A stretch of DNA of 34,475 bases from a virus, in the IMG/VR virus record IMGVR_UViG_3300032053_000268, positions 1 through 34,475 of that record, one strand, 5' to 3'. The position numbers and the translations under genes were made by a program. Shown piece by piece: positions 7,551-16,369 of the stretch. Position 1 is the stretch's first letter. Every line of letters begins with the position of its first letter. Under the pieces are notes generated by a model. It saw only the letters and a list, made by a program, of their open reading frames with translations, searched no databases and was not told the DNA's origin.

Positions 7551-8939
7551 ATGAAATTCTACATTCTCGTTGATGGCAAACTGGTTGAAGCTACGCCCGA
7601 GCAGGTGAAAGATCTTTCCGTCGTTCTGTACGCGGAAGATAGCACCATCATCCGTGAGGCCAAGTGTCTCGAGGAAGATCCGGGAAAAGAAGATGATGCC
7701 CTTGATACCTTGACCACTTCGGTTGCTACCTTGGCCAAGTCGGTTGGTGATTTCACCAGCGCGATGGGCAAGAAAGTCACTGAGCTGGAGTCCAAGGTTT
7801 CCAAGGGTCAGTCCTTCCCGCTCTTCGTTCCTGAAGGCACCACGCTGAGCCAGGAAAGCAATGGCCGCCGGGAAATCCTCGACTATCTCGGCAAGAAAAT
7901 GGTTCTGGCTCGCCAGGGCGAAAACCTGCGCCGCGATCACAAGTGGTGGGCGCCGAAGGAGAATGTCCTGGACGAGATGAAGTGCTACTTCGGCCTGGTG
8001 AACCTCATTGGGCGGCGGTACCCGGATCCTCGCGCCTACGACCTGTTCCAGAAGGTCTATGGCGGCGAACTCAAGACCGTGATCGGTGACAGTGGGAACG
8101 TGTTTCCGGTTCCTGACATTGTCGATGCCGAGATCCTGGTCTTTGCCCGGGAAGTTTCCGTGCTTCTTCAGTATGCCCGCATGTGGGACATGACTTCAGA
8201 GAAGCAGTCCTTCCCGGCAGAAGATTCCGCCGTTGCCGTCAGTTGGGGCAATACCACGGCTGAATCCGAGCCTGGCCTGATCGAAGTCGAACTGACCGCA
8301 TCCGAACTTTCCGCGTACTCCGCGGTCAGAAATTCGACCCTGGCCGATTCCAGGTCCGACATCGTCAGCTGGCTGACCAGTGCATTGGCCGAAGCTGCTG
8401 GCCTGGAACTGGACAACAAGGGGTTCAATGGTCTCGGCACCGACAACCCCTTCATCTGCTCCGGCATTCTGTCCGCCGCCTGCGGCTATTCCGTCGTGAT
8501 GGGTTCGGGCAGCACGGCCTTCTCGCAGATTACTTCCACCGTCCTGTCTACCATGATTGCCAAACTGGATGGCATGAAAAAGCAAGGTGCCCGTTGGTGG
8601 CTCAATGGCGCCGTTCTGCATTTCGTCCGTGACCTGAAGGACAACAACGGCCGCCCGATCTTCATGGAAACGATCGGCAGTTCCGTGCCGGGTACGATCT
8701 TCGGCTATCCTTACACCGAAGTGATCAAGGCCCCGGGCAGCAGCGGCGCCAATACGCCGTTCATCGCCTTCGGCAATCTGCGGTACTTCGCCGTGGGCCG
8801 CAGGCTCCAGACTGCCGCTCTGGACGTCAACCCGTATCTGCTCTGGACCACCAACCGGACGGCCTACAAGCTGTACCACCGGTGGGCGCTCCGGATGGGG
8901 TTGCCGAAGGGCTTCGTGCGGTTGCTGACTGCAACCTAA
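7551..8939 (+). CDS. Major capsid protein, HK97 fold
   Basis: 462 residues, with AAAGGAGATTT upstream. The N-terminal 90 or so residues are charged and helical (delta/scaffold-like), followed by a HK97-type capsid body: SGNVFPVPDIVDAEIL, the LTASELSAYSAVRNSTLADS stretch, ELDNKGFNGLG, GARWWLNGAVLHFVRDLKD, GYPYTEV and LRYFAVGRR. The position after portal and protease confirms the call. The gene is distinctly G+C-rich compared with its neighbours (34 of 60 bases in 8281-8340, against 13 of 60 in 10981-11040), which fits codon selection for very high expression. Hairpins and a terminator follow immediately. Confidence 0.93.
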   Translation: MKFYILVDGKLVEATPEQVKDLSVVLYAEDSTIIREAKCLEEDPGKEDDALDTLTTSVATLAKSVGDFTSAMGKKVTELESKVSKGQSFPLFVPEGTTLSQESNGRREILDYLGKKMVLARQGENLRRDHKWWAPKENVLDEMKCYFGLVNLIGRRYPDPRAYDLFQKVYGGELKTVIGDSGNVFPVPDIVDAEILVFAREVSVLLQYARMWDMTSEKQSFPAEDSAVAVSWGNTTAESEPGLIEVELTASELSAYSAVRNSTLADSRSDIVSWLTSALAEAAGLELDNKGFNGLGTDNPFICSGILSAACGYSVVMGSGSTAFSQITSTVLSTMIAKLDGMKKQGARWWLNGAVLHFVRDLKDNNGRPIFMETIGSSVPGTIFGYPYTEVIKAPGSSGANTPFIAFGNLRYFAVGRRLQTAALDVNPYLLWTTNRTAYKLYHRWALRMGLPKGFVRLLTAT

Positions 8940-8952
8940 ACCTTAATCATTT

Positions 8953-8979
8953 TTGCTCTATTCAGTAGCAATGGAGCAA
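8953..8979 (+). repeat. Stem-loop directly after the capsid gene
   Basis: Bases 8953-8961 pair with 8971-8979 (9 bp including one G-U) around a 9-nt loop. It starts 13 bases after the capsid stop and just before the main terminator hairpin. It lacks its own T-run, so a 3'-end protecting structure is more likely than termination. Confidence 0.5.
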
Positions 8980-8983
8980 ACGC

Positions 8984-9060
8984 AGGCCAGTGGAGGTTTT
9001 CCATTAGGAATGGTTTCCCCTCTCTTTCCATCCTGATGAAGACTTCCACTGGCCTTTTTT
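8984..9060 (+). terminator. Intrinsic terminator of the head operon
   Basis: Left arm 8984-8997 and right arm 9042-9055 form a 14-bp stem with one G-U pair, followed by a run of six T's ending at 9060. The long loop contains a smaller hairpin (CCATT/AATGG near 9001-9013). The position after the capsid gene fits termination or 3'-end stabilisation of the abundant capsid mRNA. Confidence 0.8.
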
Positions 9061-9089
9061 CATATGATATAGATAGAAAGGGGGAAATC

Positions 9090-9281
9090 ATGTCTTTAAA
9101 TCCTTACAACAGAACGAAGTACATTACTTACGAATGCCCAAACTGCTTTGACACAAAAGATCTTCAGTTTCCAAATTTCCAATCAGAAGTTAAAGTCAAG
9201 TCAGATGTTATTTGTAAAAAATGCAACATAAAAATGAACCTAAAAAAAGAAATTATCGAAAGGAGAATTATTACAAAATGA
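9090..9281 (+). CDS. Small zinc-ribbon protein
   Basis: 63 residues from the ATG at 9090, supported by AAAGGGGGAAATC; the open frame to 9036 overlaps the terminator. Two CxxC knuckles (YECPNCFD and VICKKCNIKM) spaced by about 27 residues form a zinc ribbon, and the tail is lysine/isoleucine-rich. The stop overlaps the next start as ATGA. The next two proteins begin with comparable ribbons, so this may be a paralogous set. No enzymatic domain is present; nucleic acid or protein binding is possible. Confidence 0.65.
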   Translation: MSLNPYNRTKYITYECPNCFDTKDLQFPNFQSEVKVKSDVICKKCNIKMNLKKEIIERRIITK

Positions 9282-9745
9282 ACAACAGACTTCACTGCAG
9301 ATGCCTTAACTGTACAAGGGTTTTTGATGTTTCCTACAATTCACCAGTAACGCTTACATGCTCACAGTGTGGAAGCATTAACATTGAATTTGAAAGACCA
9401 GCTTATATGACTTGCATGAATGGTCACAGGTCATATAAGGTTATAAAGAATTTTTCACGTGAACCAATCTGCGATAGGTGTTTACCTTCTGAAAGAAATA
9501 TAATGAGAACTTTGACAGTTGTTGGAAAGGATCTTGATTTTGCAAAAAAGTATGCTTCTGACAAAGAAGAATTGCAAGAAGCTGCTGCCGCCTCTGAACC
9601 TGCTCCTGAACCTGCCCCTGAACCTGCTCCAGTAGAAAAGGAAGAATCTACCAAAAGCAAAATCGATGACATCAAAAAACCGAAGCCGGTCAAAACCTTT
9701 CCGGCAGTAAAGGTGGCTGAAAAGAAGAAAAGAAAAACTCGCTAA
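9278..9745 (+). CDS. Zinc-ribbon protein with Pro/Glu repeat and basic tail
   Basis: 155 residues from the ATG at 9278 (AAGGAG upstream). N-terminal CRCLNC and CSQCG knuckles around a VFDVSYNSPVTLT strand form a ribbon very like the one at the start of the next protein. CMNGH and CDRC may form a second site. A helical section follows, then an EPAPEPAPEPAP tract (about residues 105-118) encoded by a short tandem repeat near 9596-9634. The C-terminus is Lys-rich (EKKKRKTR). The layout suggests a tethered adaptor. Function unknown. Confidence 0.65.
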   Translation: MNNRLHCRCLNCTRVFDVSYNSPVTLTCSQCGSINIEFERPAYMTCMNGHRSYKVIKNFSREPICDRCLPSERNIMRTLTVVGKDLDFAKKYASDKEELQEAAAASEPAPEPAPEPAPVEKEESTKSKIDDIKKPKPVKTFPAVKVAEKKKRKTR

Positions 9746-9772
9746 AAACCTTAAAGAGAGGGGAGTACTTCA

Positions 9773-12040
9773 ATGCCTGTCACAAAAACCTGCACCACCT
9801 GTGGCAAATTTTTTGATATTCCTTTTGAGATTCCAATAAATCTAACCTGCCAAAGTTGCGGTTCTGTAGAATTAAATGTGACAAAAAATGTAACAGGAAA
9901 ATGTTTAAAGTGTGGTAAAAATATAAACTTAAAAAAAAATTTCAAAAATATTGCAGTTCATTCGTGCGAAGATACAAATCAACAGACATCCACATTTATT
10001 TTTTCAGATAAAGTTATTTTGCCCGATGCTGTAGTATTGAGAGAATCTTCAACTACTGTACTTGCAATTCCATATTATCAAGGAGATCAAAGAGTAGAGC
10101 GCGCAACAAGAACATGGATCTATCCAGAAACTGTTTTTATTCTTACAGATGAAGGAATAATTCCACCAGGAAGTGGAGTATGTAAGCAACTTTTTATTTC
10201 TTCAACTGGAAAGAGTTCTGGAATCTGCAAAAAAACCATTCCATATATAAGAGATATTTTTGCAAATCTTCTTATAAATTTTCCAGGAAAAGAATTTTAC
10301 GGATTTTCAAATTCAGATATTATCCTACCTCCAGGAAAGTCAATTTCTTCTCTTCTTCCAAGCAATAAAAAAGAAATATCAATTCATCATCGTAATGATG
10401 TATCATTTAATCATGATGAACCTTTTATTTGGAAAATGAAAGATCTTGGTCAGGTTGTAATTGGAAAAGATGCTTTCTTTGTGAGTGAAAGAGTATGCAA
10501 AATAATTGTAGAAGAATTTACAAACATGTTTATAGGTGCCCCCGCCTGGGATACGCTTCTTGCTTGCTGGCTTTATAAAAGATTTGGCGGAGCTATGGTA
10601 GAATTTTGCTATGGAGAAATTTGGCATGAATCACATAAATCAAACATAGTCACTGCAGCTGAAAATGATCTTCCAGAAAGCAAATTTAATAGAAAGCAAA
10701 TGCAGACGTTTTTAAATTCACAAAATTTTTCAATTGGAGAAATTTGGCAAACTATCTGCAATGATACTGGCATTGCTCGTACAAAAAGTGTAGTGAAGAA
10801 AAAAATAGGTTTAATTCAGCCAGGAAGAGTTGGAGACATAATCATTTGCCTTCCAATAGCAAAGTATTTTTTTGACCATGGCTATGAAGTAGTTTGGCCA
10901 GTACAACCTTCCTTTGCCTCTATTTTTGAAAGAGCGCCTTATGTAAATGTAATTCAACTCGATACTGACAACAATAGTTATAATGCAGCAAAAACATTTT
11001 TTGAAAAAGAAAAGAATTTTGAAAAAATAATAGATCTTGGAATTGGATTTGGTAGAGAACAAGATTCTTGGCACAGATCAAAATTAAAATTTGACGAATG
11101 GAAGTATGCAGAAGCTGGAGTTCCAATAGAAGAAAAATACAAACTTTTTATAAGACGTGAGCCAGAGCAAGAATTGTCACTTGCAAAGGATCTTGGTCTG
11201 GATAACTTCAGGTCAGGATATATGGTCACACATAGTACGAGTTCATTTGCTAAATGGGATTTCATGATACCTGATTCTGTAGAAATAAGGCAAGTCGATG
11301 GCTATCATCTTTTTGATTGGCTTCTGATCATAGAAAATGCTCTTCAAATATATTGTGTGGATAGTTCTATTTGCAATCTTATAAATCAGCTTGATATAGG
11401 TGTGGGCAAAAGGTTTATTAAGACCTGGCATGATATTAGACCATTCAATCTGGCAAATATTCTTACTCCTCAGCTTGGAGGAGGCTGGAGGCACTACAAT
11501 CCTATCAAATACAAGACTAACTTGTACCCAGAATATATAAATGATAATAATGCAGCCTCTCACATTATAGGTTATGCAAAAAAGTATTGCATTGGTGAAG
11601 GTTTAGACCTTGGTGGTGGAGCAAATCCATTTCCAGGAGCAGATAATTTAGAAATAAAAAAAGGAAGAAATGTTCTTGAATCTTTGATGGAAATGGAGTA
11701 TGGAATTTATGATTTTATTTTTTCATCTCATTTTTTAGAGCATGTTGAAAAAGAAGAACAACAAAAAATAATAGATCATGCATATCAAGTGCTTTCACCT
11801 GAGGGAATTTTGTTTTTTTATCTTCCACATAAAAATATGGAGTATTGGTCAATCAAGAATCCAGCAATGATTGGTCCTTATGGTCATAAAGTAGATCTAA
11901 ACCCAGAAGAAGTTAAAAATATGTTGTTATCTTCTGGATTTGAAATTATAGACTACACAGATACACCTGATCATTACTGGTCTTTCATTGTAGTAGGTCA
12001 AAAGAAAAAAAGAACTCCTAAAAAAAGGATCAGAAAATGA
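9773..12040 (+). CDS. Zinc ribbon / GT-A-like / GT9-like / methyltransferase fusion protein
   Basis: 755 residues. Residues 1-70 hold zinc knuckles (C7, C10, C26, C29, then C44, C47). Residues about 85-330 look like a GT-A glycosyltransferase: LAIPYYQGDQRVERATRTW, then a YGFSNSDIIL motif in the place of DxD. Residues about 344-580 resemble GT9 (heptosyltransferase-type) GT-B enzymes: KIGLIQPGRVGDIIICLP and a late CVDSSICNLINQL helix. Residues about 600-740 form a class I SAM methyltransferase with GLDLGGGANP at 610-619 and FLEHV later. The C-terminus is a basic KKKRTPKKRIRK tail. It probably builds or caps a glycan, with several steps in one chain; the substrate is unknown. The stop overlaps the next gene by 4 bases. 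Confidence 0.75.
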   Translation: MPVTKTCTTCGKFFDIPFEIPINLTCQSCGSVELNVTKNVTGKCLKCGKNINLKKNFKNIAVHSCEDTNQQTSTFIFSDKVILPDAVVLRESSTTVLAIPYYQGDQRVERATRTWIYPETVFILTDEGIIPPGSGVCKQLFISSTGKSSGICKKTIPYIRDIFANLLINFPGKEFYGFSNSDIILPPGKSISSLLPSNKKEISIHHRNDVSFNHDEPFIWKMKDLGQVVIGKDAFFVSERVCKIIVEEFTNMFIGAPAWDTLLACWLYKRFGGAMVEFCYGEIWHESHKSNIVTAAENDLPESKFNRKQMQTFLNSQNFSIGEIWQTICNDTGIARTKSVVKKKIGLIQPGRVGDIIICLPIAKYFFDHGYEVVWPVQPSFASIFERAPYVNVIQLDTDNNSYNAAKTFFEKEKNFEKIIDLGIGFGREQDSWHRSKLKFDEWKYAEAGVPIEEKYKLFIRREPEQELSLAKDLGLDNFRSGYMVTHSTSSFAKWDFMIPDSVEIRQVDGYHLFDWLLIIENALQIYCVDSSICNLINQLDIGVGKRFIKTWHDIRPFNLANILTPQLGGGWRHYNPIKYKTNLYPEYINDNNAASHIIGYAKKYCIGEGLDLGGGANPFPGADNLEIKKGRNVLESLMEMEYGIYDFIFSSHFLEHVEKEEQQKIIDHAYQVLSPEGILFFYLPHKNMEYWSIKNPAMIGPYGHKVDLNPEEVKNMLLSSGFEIIDYTDTPDHYWSFIVVGQKKKRTPKKRIRK

Positions 12041-12783
12041 AATGTATTTGCTGCGATGGAAATCTGGAAATATTTTCTTTAAATACTTCGTATTTGAAAT
12101 GTAATTCTTGTGGAAGTTATCGAATAAAAGAATTTCCATCAGTAGAGTGGTTTAAAAAATTTTATGATCTTGATTTTTACTGGAGAAAGCATCAGACAGA
12201 TATAGGAAATCCAGTTATTGAAAAAAGAAGGGCCACCGATATAGCTGATGGAAGGTTAGATAGTTGGTGGACTGTTTTGAGTGAATTTATAAAGGATAAA
12301 AGAGGAACAATTCTTGAAGTAGGCTGCGCCCACGCTGCTTTTCTTGAATATCTTCTTACAAAAGGTTTTCGTCAGGCAGTAGGAATAGAAATTTCAAGGG
12401 ATGTTTCTGAATGGGTCATAAATAATGTTCCTGGAATTGATATGAGGACAGGAATTTTTCCAGATATTGAAGTAAATCAATGTGATTTATTTGTAGCAAC
12501 TGACGTTCTTGAGCACGTTCTTGATCCAGTTAGATTTATTGAAGGAATAATGAGGGTTTTGAGGCCAGGAGGATTTTCTTTTGTTCAAGTTCCCATTGAT
12601 GAAGGTTTAAATCCACCTTTTGGACATGCATTTTTTAAACTTTTTTTTGAATCACATGAACATTTGTGGATTTTTAGTAGAATTGGCATTTCAAATATTT
12701 TTAAAAATGCAGGATTTGAAATTATTTCTAATGATAGAAAATGGCGCGTTGGGCATGAGATTATTATAGCTAAAAAAGGATGA
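12037..12783 (+). CDS. Class I SAM methyltransferase with N-terminal zinc ribbon
   Basis: 248 residues, start overlapping the previous stop. CICC (residues 3-6) and CNSC (about 22-25) form a zinc ribbon. The catalytic domain shows motif I ILEVGCAHAAFLEYL, acidic EIS at the end of strand 2, ATDVLEHVLDPVRF (motif IV region) and VLRPGGF (motif VI), as in the Methyltransf_23/11 type. Such zinc-ribbon methyltransferases commonly modify sugars or small metabolites. Its place between a GT/methyltransferase fusion and a GT4 enzyme points to glycan methylation. The acceptor is not predictable. Confidence 0.82.
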   Translation: MKCICCDGNLEIFSLNTSYLKCNSCGSYRIKEFPSVEWFKKFYDLDFYWRKHQTDIGNPVIEKRRATDIADGRLDSWWTVLSEFIKDKRGTILEVGCAHAAFLEYLLTKGFRQAVGIEISRDVSEWVINNVPGIDMRTGIFPDIEVNQCDLFVATDVLEHVLDPVRFIEGIMRVLRPGGFSFVQVPIDEGLNPPFGHAFFKLFFESHEHLWIFSRIGISNIFKNAGFEIISNDRKWRVGHEIIIAKKG

Positions 12784-12789
12784 AAACTA

Positions 12790-13773
12790 ATGAGAAACCT
12801 TGACGAGATCAGACTTTTATGGGGTTCAGATTTTAAAAGAGGTGAAGGAAATCAGTTTGGCTACTATAAGCACAATGAAAATTTAAGATCAGCTACTGAA
12901 AAACTGATAAAACTTGTGAATGAAGATCCTACAGATGCCTTATATATACTGAGCCCTGAATTTTTTAAAGGAAAAATCCCTGGAGTAAAAACTTGGATTT
13001 TTACTATGTTTGAAGGCACTACAATTCCTAAGATTTATGAAGAGCAACTTGCAAAAGCAGATCATCTCTTGGCACCGAGTACCTGGGTAAAATCACTTTT
13101 TGACAAATATTTTCCACCAGAAAAAACTTTTATTGTTCCTCATGGTGTAGATAGTAAATTCAAATATGTTCCAAGGAAATTTCCACTCAGAAAACCTTTT
13201 AGGTTTTTATGGGTTGGTGCTCCAAATCCTCGTAAGGGGTATGAAGAAATTGCAGTTGTATGGCAGGCTATGTTTTCAAAATATAATCAAGTCGAACTTT
13301 ATATGAAAACTACTCTTGTAGAAGGAATTCAAAAAAAGGGAAATGTAATTCTTGATGGAAGAAAAATATCAGATGAAGAATTGATAAAATTATATCACTC
13401 TGCCCACTGCTTTGTCTTTCCTACAAGGGGTGAAGGTTTTGGATTGACATTGGCAGAAGCAATGCGAACTGGACTACCATGCATTTCTACTAACTACTCT
13501 GGAGTAACAGATTTTTTTGATTCAAGTGTTGGCTATACTTTAAAATATAATATGGGAAAAGGAAAGATAACCTTCGTTGGTGAAAAGTATGAAGAAGAAA
13601 CAGAGATGGCTTTTCCAGAGCCAGAGGACCTCGCCAGGAAAATGACTTTTGTTCTTGATAATTATAAAGAAGCAACAAAGAAAGCAAAACTTGCCCATAA
13701 GCGCATTTTAGTTTTTAACTGGAAAAAGTCTGCGGAAAAATTGTTAGAAGTTATGACTTCAGTGTCTTTATAG
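12790..13773 (+). CDS. GT4-family glycosyltransferase
   Basis: 327 residues in GT-B layout. The N-terminal acceptor half ends with the APSTWVKSLFDKYF and VPHGVDSKF motifs. The C-terminal donor half begins FRFLWVGAPNPRKGYE and includes the hallmark PTRGEGFGLTLAEAMRTGLP, with the two glutamates of the EX7E motif of retaining GT4 enzymes. It should transfer a sugar from an activated nucleotide donor. It closes the sugar-modification cluster that began at 9.1 kb. A short gap with no terminator precedes the repair gene. Confidence 0.87.
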   Translation: MRNLDEIRLLWGSDFKRGEGNQFGYYKHNENLRSATEKLIKLVNEDPTDALYILSPEFFKGKIPGVKTWIFTMFEGTTIPKIYEEQLAKADHLLAPSTWVKSLFDKYFPPEKTFIVPHGVDSKFKYVPRKFPLRKPFRFLWVGAPNPRKGYEEIAVVWQAMFSKYNQVELYMKTTLVEGIQKKGNVILDGRKISDEELIKLYHSAHCFVFPTRGEGFGLTLAEAMRTGLPCISTNYSGVTDFFDSSVGYTLKYNMGKGKITFVGEKYEEETEMAFPEPEDLARKMTFVLDNYKEATKKAKLAHKRILVFNWKKSAEKLLEVMTSVSL

Positions 13774-13817
13774 GTGGTTCAACTTTAATAGTATAGTTTT
13801 AGAAAGGAAAATTACCT

Positions 13818-14204
13818 ATGCGTATGTGGATGCTGCCTACAGAAATTCTTTGTAAGAATCATTTGCTTGGAGAACATAAAGAAATCCATACTCAGCTTGC
13901 ATTTGTTTTAAAGCACTATAATCCTTCTGGCTGGATTAGACAAGAGTTTATTTTTCCATCATATTTATTAAGTCGTCATAAAGAACTCATAAAAGAATTA
14001 AAAGCCAGAAAATATAATCATCAATCTGAAATAACTACATTGCAATTTAAAGAATTCATTTCAATACTCGCCAAGATGAAAATAGAAAACTACAAAAACA
14101 AAGTTTCAAAATCCAACCGAATAAAAAATTTGAAAGATCTTCTCAAAAGATGTCCAATTTGCTCTGCAAGGCATTATGACTATATTCACAAAGAGGATTT
14201 TTAA
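13818..14204 (+). CDS. Endonuclease V / pyrimidine-dimer DNA glycosylase family protein
   Basis: 128 residues. The N-terminus MRMWMLPTEILCKNHLLGEH is characteristic of the Pyr_excise family related to T4 endonuclease V (DenV). The segment HLLGEHKEIH aligns with HLMAEYREL of DenV, placing Glu22 where DenV has its catalytic Glu23. A FPSYLLSRHKEL and RKYNH stretch continues the family pattern. A C-terminal CPIC pair near residue 114 is extra. The predicted role is base-excision repair of UV photoproducts. The gene heads the DNA-replication block. Activity is inferred from the family. Confidence 0.75.
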   Translation: MRMWMLPTEILCKNHLLGEHKEIHTQLAFVLKHYNPSGWIRQEFIFPSYLLSRHKELIKELKARKYNHQSEITTLQFKEFISILAKMKIENYKNKVSKSNRIKNLKDLLKRCPICSARHYDYIHKEDF

Positions 14205-14205
14205 C

Positions 14206-14919
14206 ATGAAGAGAACAAAGAGAGGGATTGATTCTTCTGTCCTACCTTTATCAACAAGAAATACAGATATAAGAAATAATAACAATATTAAGAAAGTAAG
14301 AACTAAAAGAAATTTATCAAATATAGATATTAGAGATTCATATTTTCTCAAAGATTTCTCTAAAGAGAAATCTTCTCTAAAATATATGGGAAAACCCCAT
14401 GAATGTTCTGAAGAGACAAACCAAAATCATCCAAGCCTGAAGATTCTTCTGATAGAAAATCTACAACTGAAAGCGAAGATTGTACATCTTCAAGAGCGAA
14501 TAGAAGTCTATGAAGAAAAGATCCGCGAACATTACAAACTGAAGTCAAAGAAAATTCCAACCCCTTCTTCCAAGCCTGATTATATTCCAGGTTCAATTTC
14601 AGCTTCCAATAGCTTCATGCATAACAAAAGACTCGCTGAAATTTTTAAAAAGGAAACTGGGATCAAGTTTCATTATGGAAAGAAAGAAAAATTTATTCTC
14701 TACAATTTTATCAAGAAGGTTAGAAAGGAGATTCCACCTAAACTGAAGAGCATAAAAGAACCAGAAGAATTTTTCATCAGGTATCATATCAGAACCATCA
14801 AGCGTGAAAAGGGAAGTTTTATACTCACTCCTAATTTACTTTGTTCAAACTGGGCATATAACTTTACACTGACCACAATGGAAAAGGAAAAACGTGAGCA
14901 TGGCAAACTCTTCCTCTGA
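14206..14919 (+). CDS. Basic coiled-coil protein upstream of the helicase, unknown function
   Basis: 237 residues from the ATG at 14206, one base after the previous stop, with AGAGG upstream. The N-terminus is very basic (MKRTKRG). A coiled coil (LLIENLQLKAKIVHLQERIEVYEEKI) covers about residues 80-110. The C-terminal half is a basic helical domain with a conserved-looking NWAYNF segment. It overlaps the DnaB-like helicase gene by 20 bases. Position and charge would suit a helicase loader or primosome partner, but no Walker motif or known loader signature is visible, so this is speculation. Confidence 0.55.
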   Translation: MKRTKRGIDSSVLPLSTRNTDIRNNNNIKKVRTKRNLSNIDIRDSYFLKDFSKEKSSLKYMGKPHECSEETNQNHPSLKILLIENLQLKAKIVHLQERIEVYEEKIREHYKLKSKKIPTPSSKPDYIPGSISASNSFMHNKRLAEIFKKETGIKFHYGKKEKFILYNFIKKVRKEIPPKLKSIKEPEEFFIRYHIRTIKREKGSFILTPNLLCSNWAYNFTLTTMEKEKREHGKLFL

Positions 14920-16369
14920 AAATTATGAAGAAGTCCTCAGAAAGCTTCCACCACTTGGTACAGTTGAAGGAAAGGACTATGTGGACAAGTTTTTCTTCCT
15001 GGCTATAACAGATTCAGAATTTTTAGATCAGCTTTTGCATAAGTTCCCTGTAGAATTTATGGCTGGTGCTTTCCAGCGGAAATTTTTGCAGGTGCTTTAT
15101 GAATACTACGAAAAGACTTTGAAGGCACCTTCTACAAATCTGGAAAGCTATTTGAACATTGGAAAGAAGAAGCTTGGAGACGAAAACTATTCCTTCATTA
15201 TAAATTTTCTTTCGAGGATTTCAAAGATAGATCCAGAAGATGTTGATCGTGAATTTATGTTTGATAGTATTGATGATTTTATCTATACAAGGAAGGGTTT
15301 TCATACTTCATTAAATCTTGTAAAAGCTTTTGATGTAGGAAATACAGACAAGGCCGACGAACTTGTTTCTGCAATGGCAGATATACGTGATGACCGAATG
15401 AGGAAGTATCGAGAAGAATCGCATTATGTAGAAATAGAATCTGTAGAGAAAAGGATCTACAGAAGAAGTGCCCTTCAGGATAACTACTTAATCAAGTGGG
15501 GAATAAAACCCTTTGATGATAATGGAATTTTTTTAGATAGAAAACAAATGATCATTGTTGCTGCTCCTGAAAAAATGGGTAAAACTTGGTGTGGTATATA
15601 CCTTGCAAAGAATGCGGCCTTGAGTGGTCTTAATGTTCTTATGAGTAGTCATGGTGATCTTTCTAAGGAAGAAATGGAAGAGCGTCTTGATCAGTCTGTG
15701 ACTTCATCTTTTAATTTTAGGCAACGCGAAGATGATAGTTATGAAGTCAAGTATTTTGATAAAGATGACCGTGAAACTTCTTCTTTAAAAGAAGTCGGAA
15801 CCACTGCAGATGCAGGAAAGCTTTGGTCAAAAATAAATTTCATTAGATCTATGGGTGGAAAGATAATATTGAAATATTGGCCCATGAATACTTGCTCTGC
15901 CGAAGAATACAGGCAATATATAATAGACCTACGAAGGCGTAAAAACTTTGTTCCCGATGTTATCATAAATGACTATCCAGAAATTATGAAGCTTCCAAGT
16001 ACAGAGCGTTCTGGAATTGATTATATTTTTAAAGAGCATAAGCGATGGGCAGGTGAATTTAATTGCCTTGTTGTAGGTTTCAGTCAGGTAAAGGCCATTG
16101 CGTATAAGCATAAGTGGATTACAATGTCTGATTTTGCAGAAGATAAAAGAAAGGCTGCACACTGTGATGGCGCCTACGCTTTATGTAGGACTCCAGAAGA
16201 AGAACTCGAAGGAAAGGCTCGATTTGTGCTTTTTGTAGATCGTAATTTTGGAAAGAAAGGCTTGGCAGCAGAACTGATTCAGGATTATAAAATTGGTCAG
16301 TTTTGTATTAGTTCACGTCGCATCCAAAATATAGAAGAAGGTGAAGAAAAGGAAAACCAAGATGAATAA
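14900..16369 (+). CDS. DnaB-like replicative helicase
   Basis: 489 residues from the ATG at 14900; a GTG at 14894 is possible, but the AAGGAAA spacing favours 14900. The N-terminal ~190 residues are helical, as in DnaB N-domains. The RecA-type core shows Walker A APEKMGKT (222-229), a Walker B-like PDVIINDYPEI (352-362), VVGFSQ (392-396) and a late ADGAYAL-like segment (HCDGAYALCR, 421-430). It would unwind the phage fork as a hexamer with the separate primase encoded two genes on. Walker A is slightly unusual, with Glu-Lys-Met in place of small residues. Confidence 0.82.
   Translation: MANSSSENYEEVLRKLPPLGTVEGKDYVDKFFFLAITDSEFLDQLLHKFPVEFMAGAFQRKFLQVLYEYYEKTLKAPSTNLESYLNIGKKKLGDENYSFIINFLSRISKIDPEDVDREFMFDSIDDFIYTRKGFHTSLNLVKAFDVGNTDKADELVSAMADIRDDRMRKYREESHYVEIESVEKRIYRRSALQDNYLIKWGIKPFDDNGIFLDRKQMIIVAAPEKMGKTWCGIYLAKNAALSGLNVLMSSHGDLSKEEMEERLDQSVTSSFNFRQREDDSYEVKYFDKDDRETSSLKEVGTTADAGKLWSKINFIRSMGGKIILKYWPMNTCSAEEYRQYIIDLRRRKNFVPDVIINDYPEIMKLPSTERSGIDYIFKEHKRWAGEFNCLVVGFSQVKAIAYKHKWITMSDFAEDKRKAAHCDGAYALCRTPEEELEGKARFVLFVDRNFGKKGLAAELIQDYKIGQFCISSRRIQNIEEGEEKENQDE

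Noticed and set aside
8196-8879. 227-codon antisense open frame over the capsid gene
   Set aside because: A by-product of the capsid gene's G+C-rich codon use; no ribosome binding site and no recognisable domain.
9596-9634. Tandem repeat in the zinc-ribbon gene as a regulatory repeat
   Set aside because: It simply encodes an EPAP repeat in a Pro/Glu linker.
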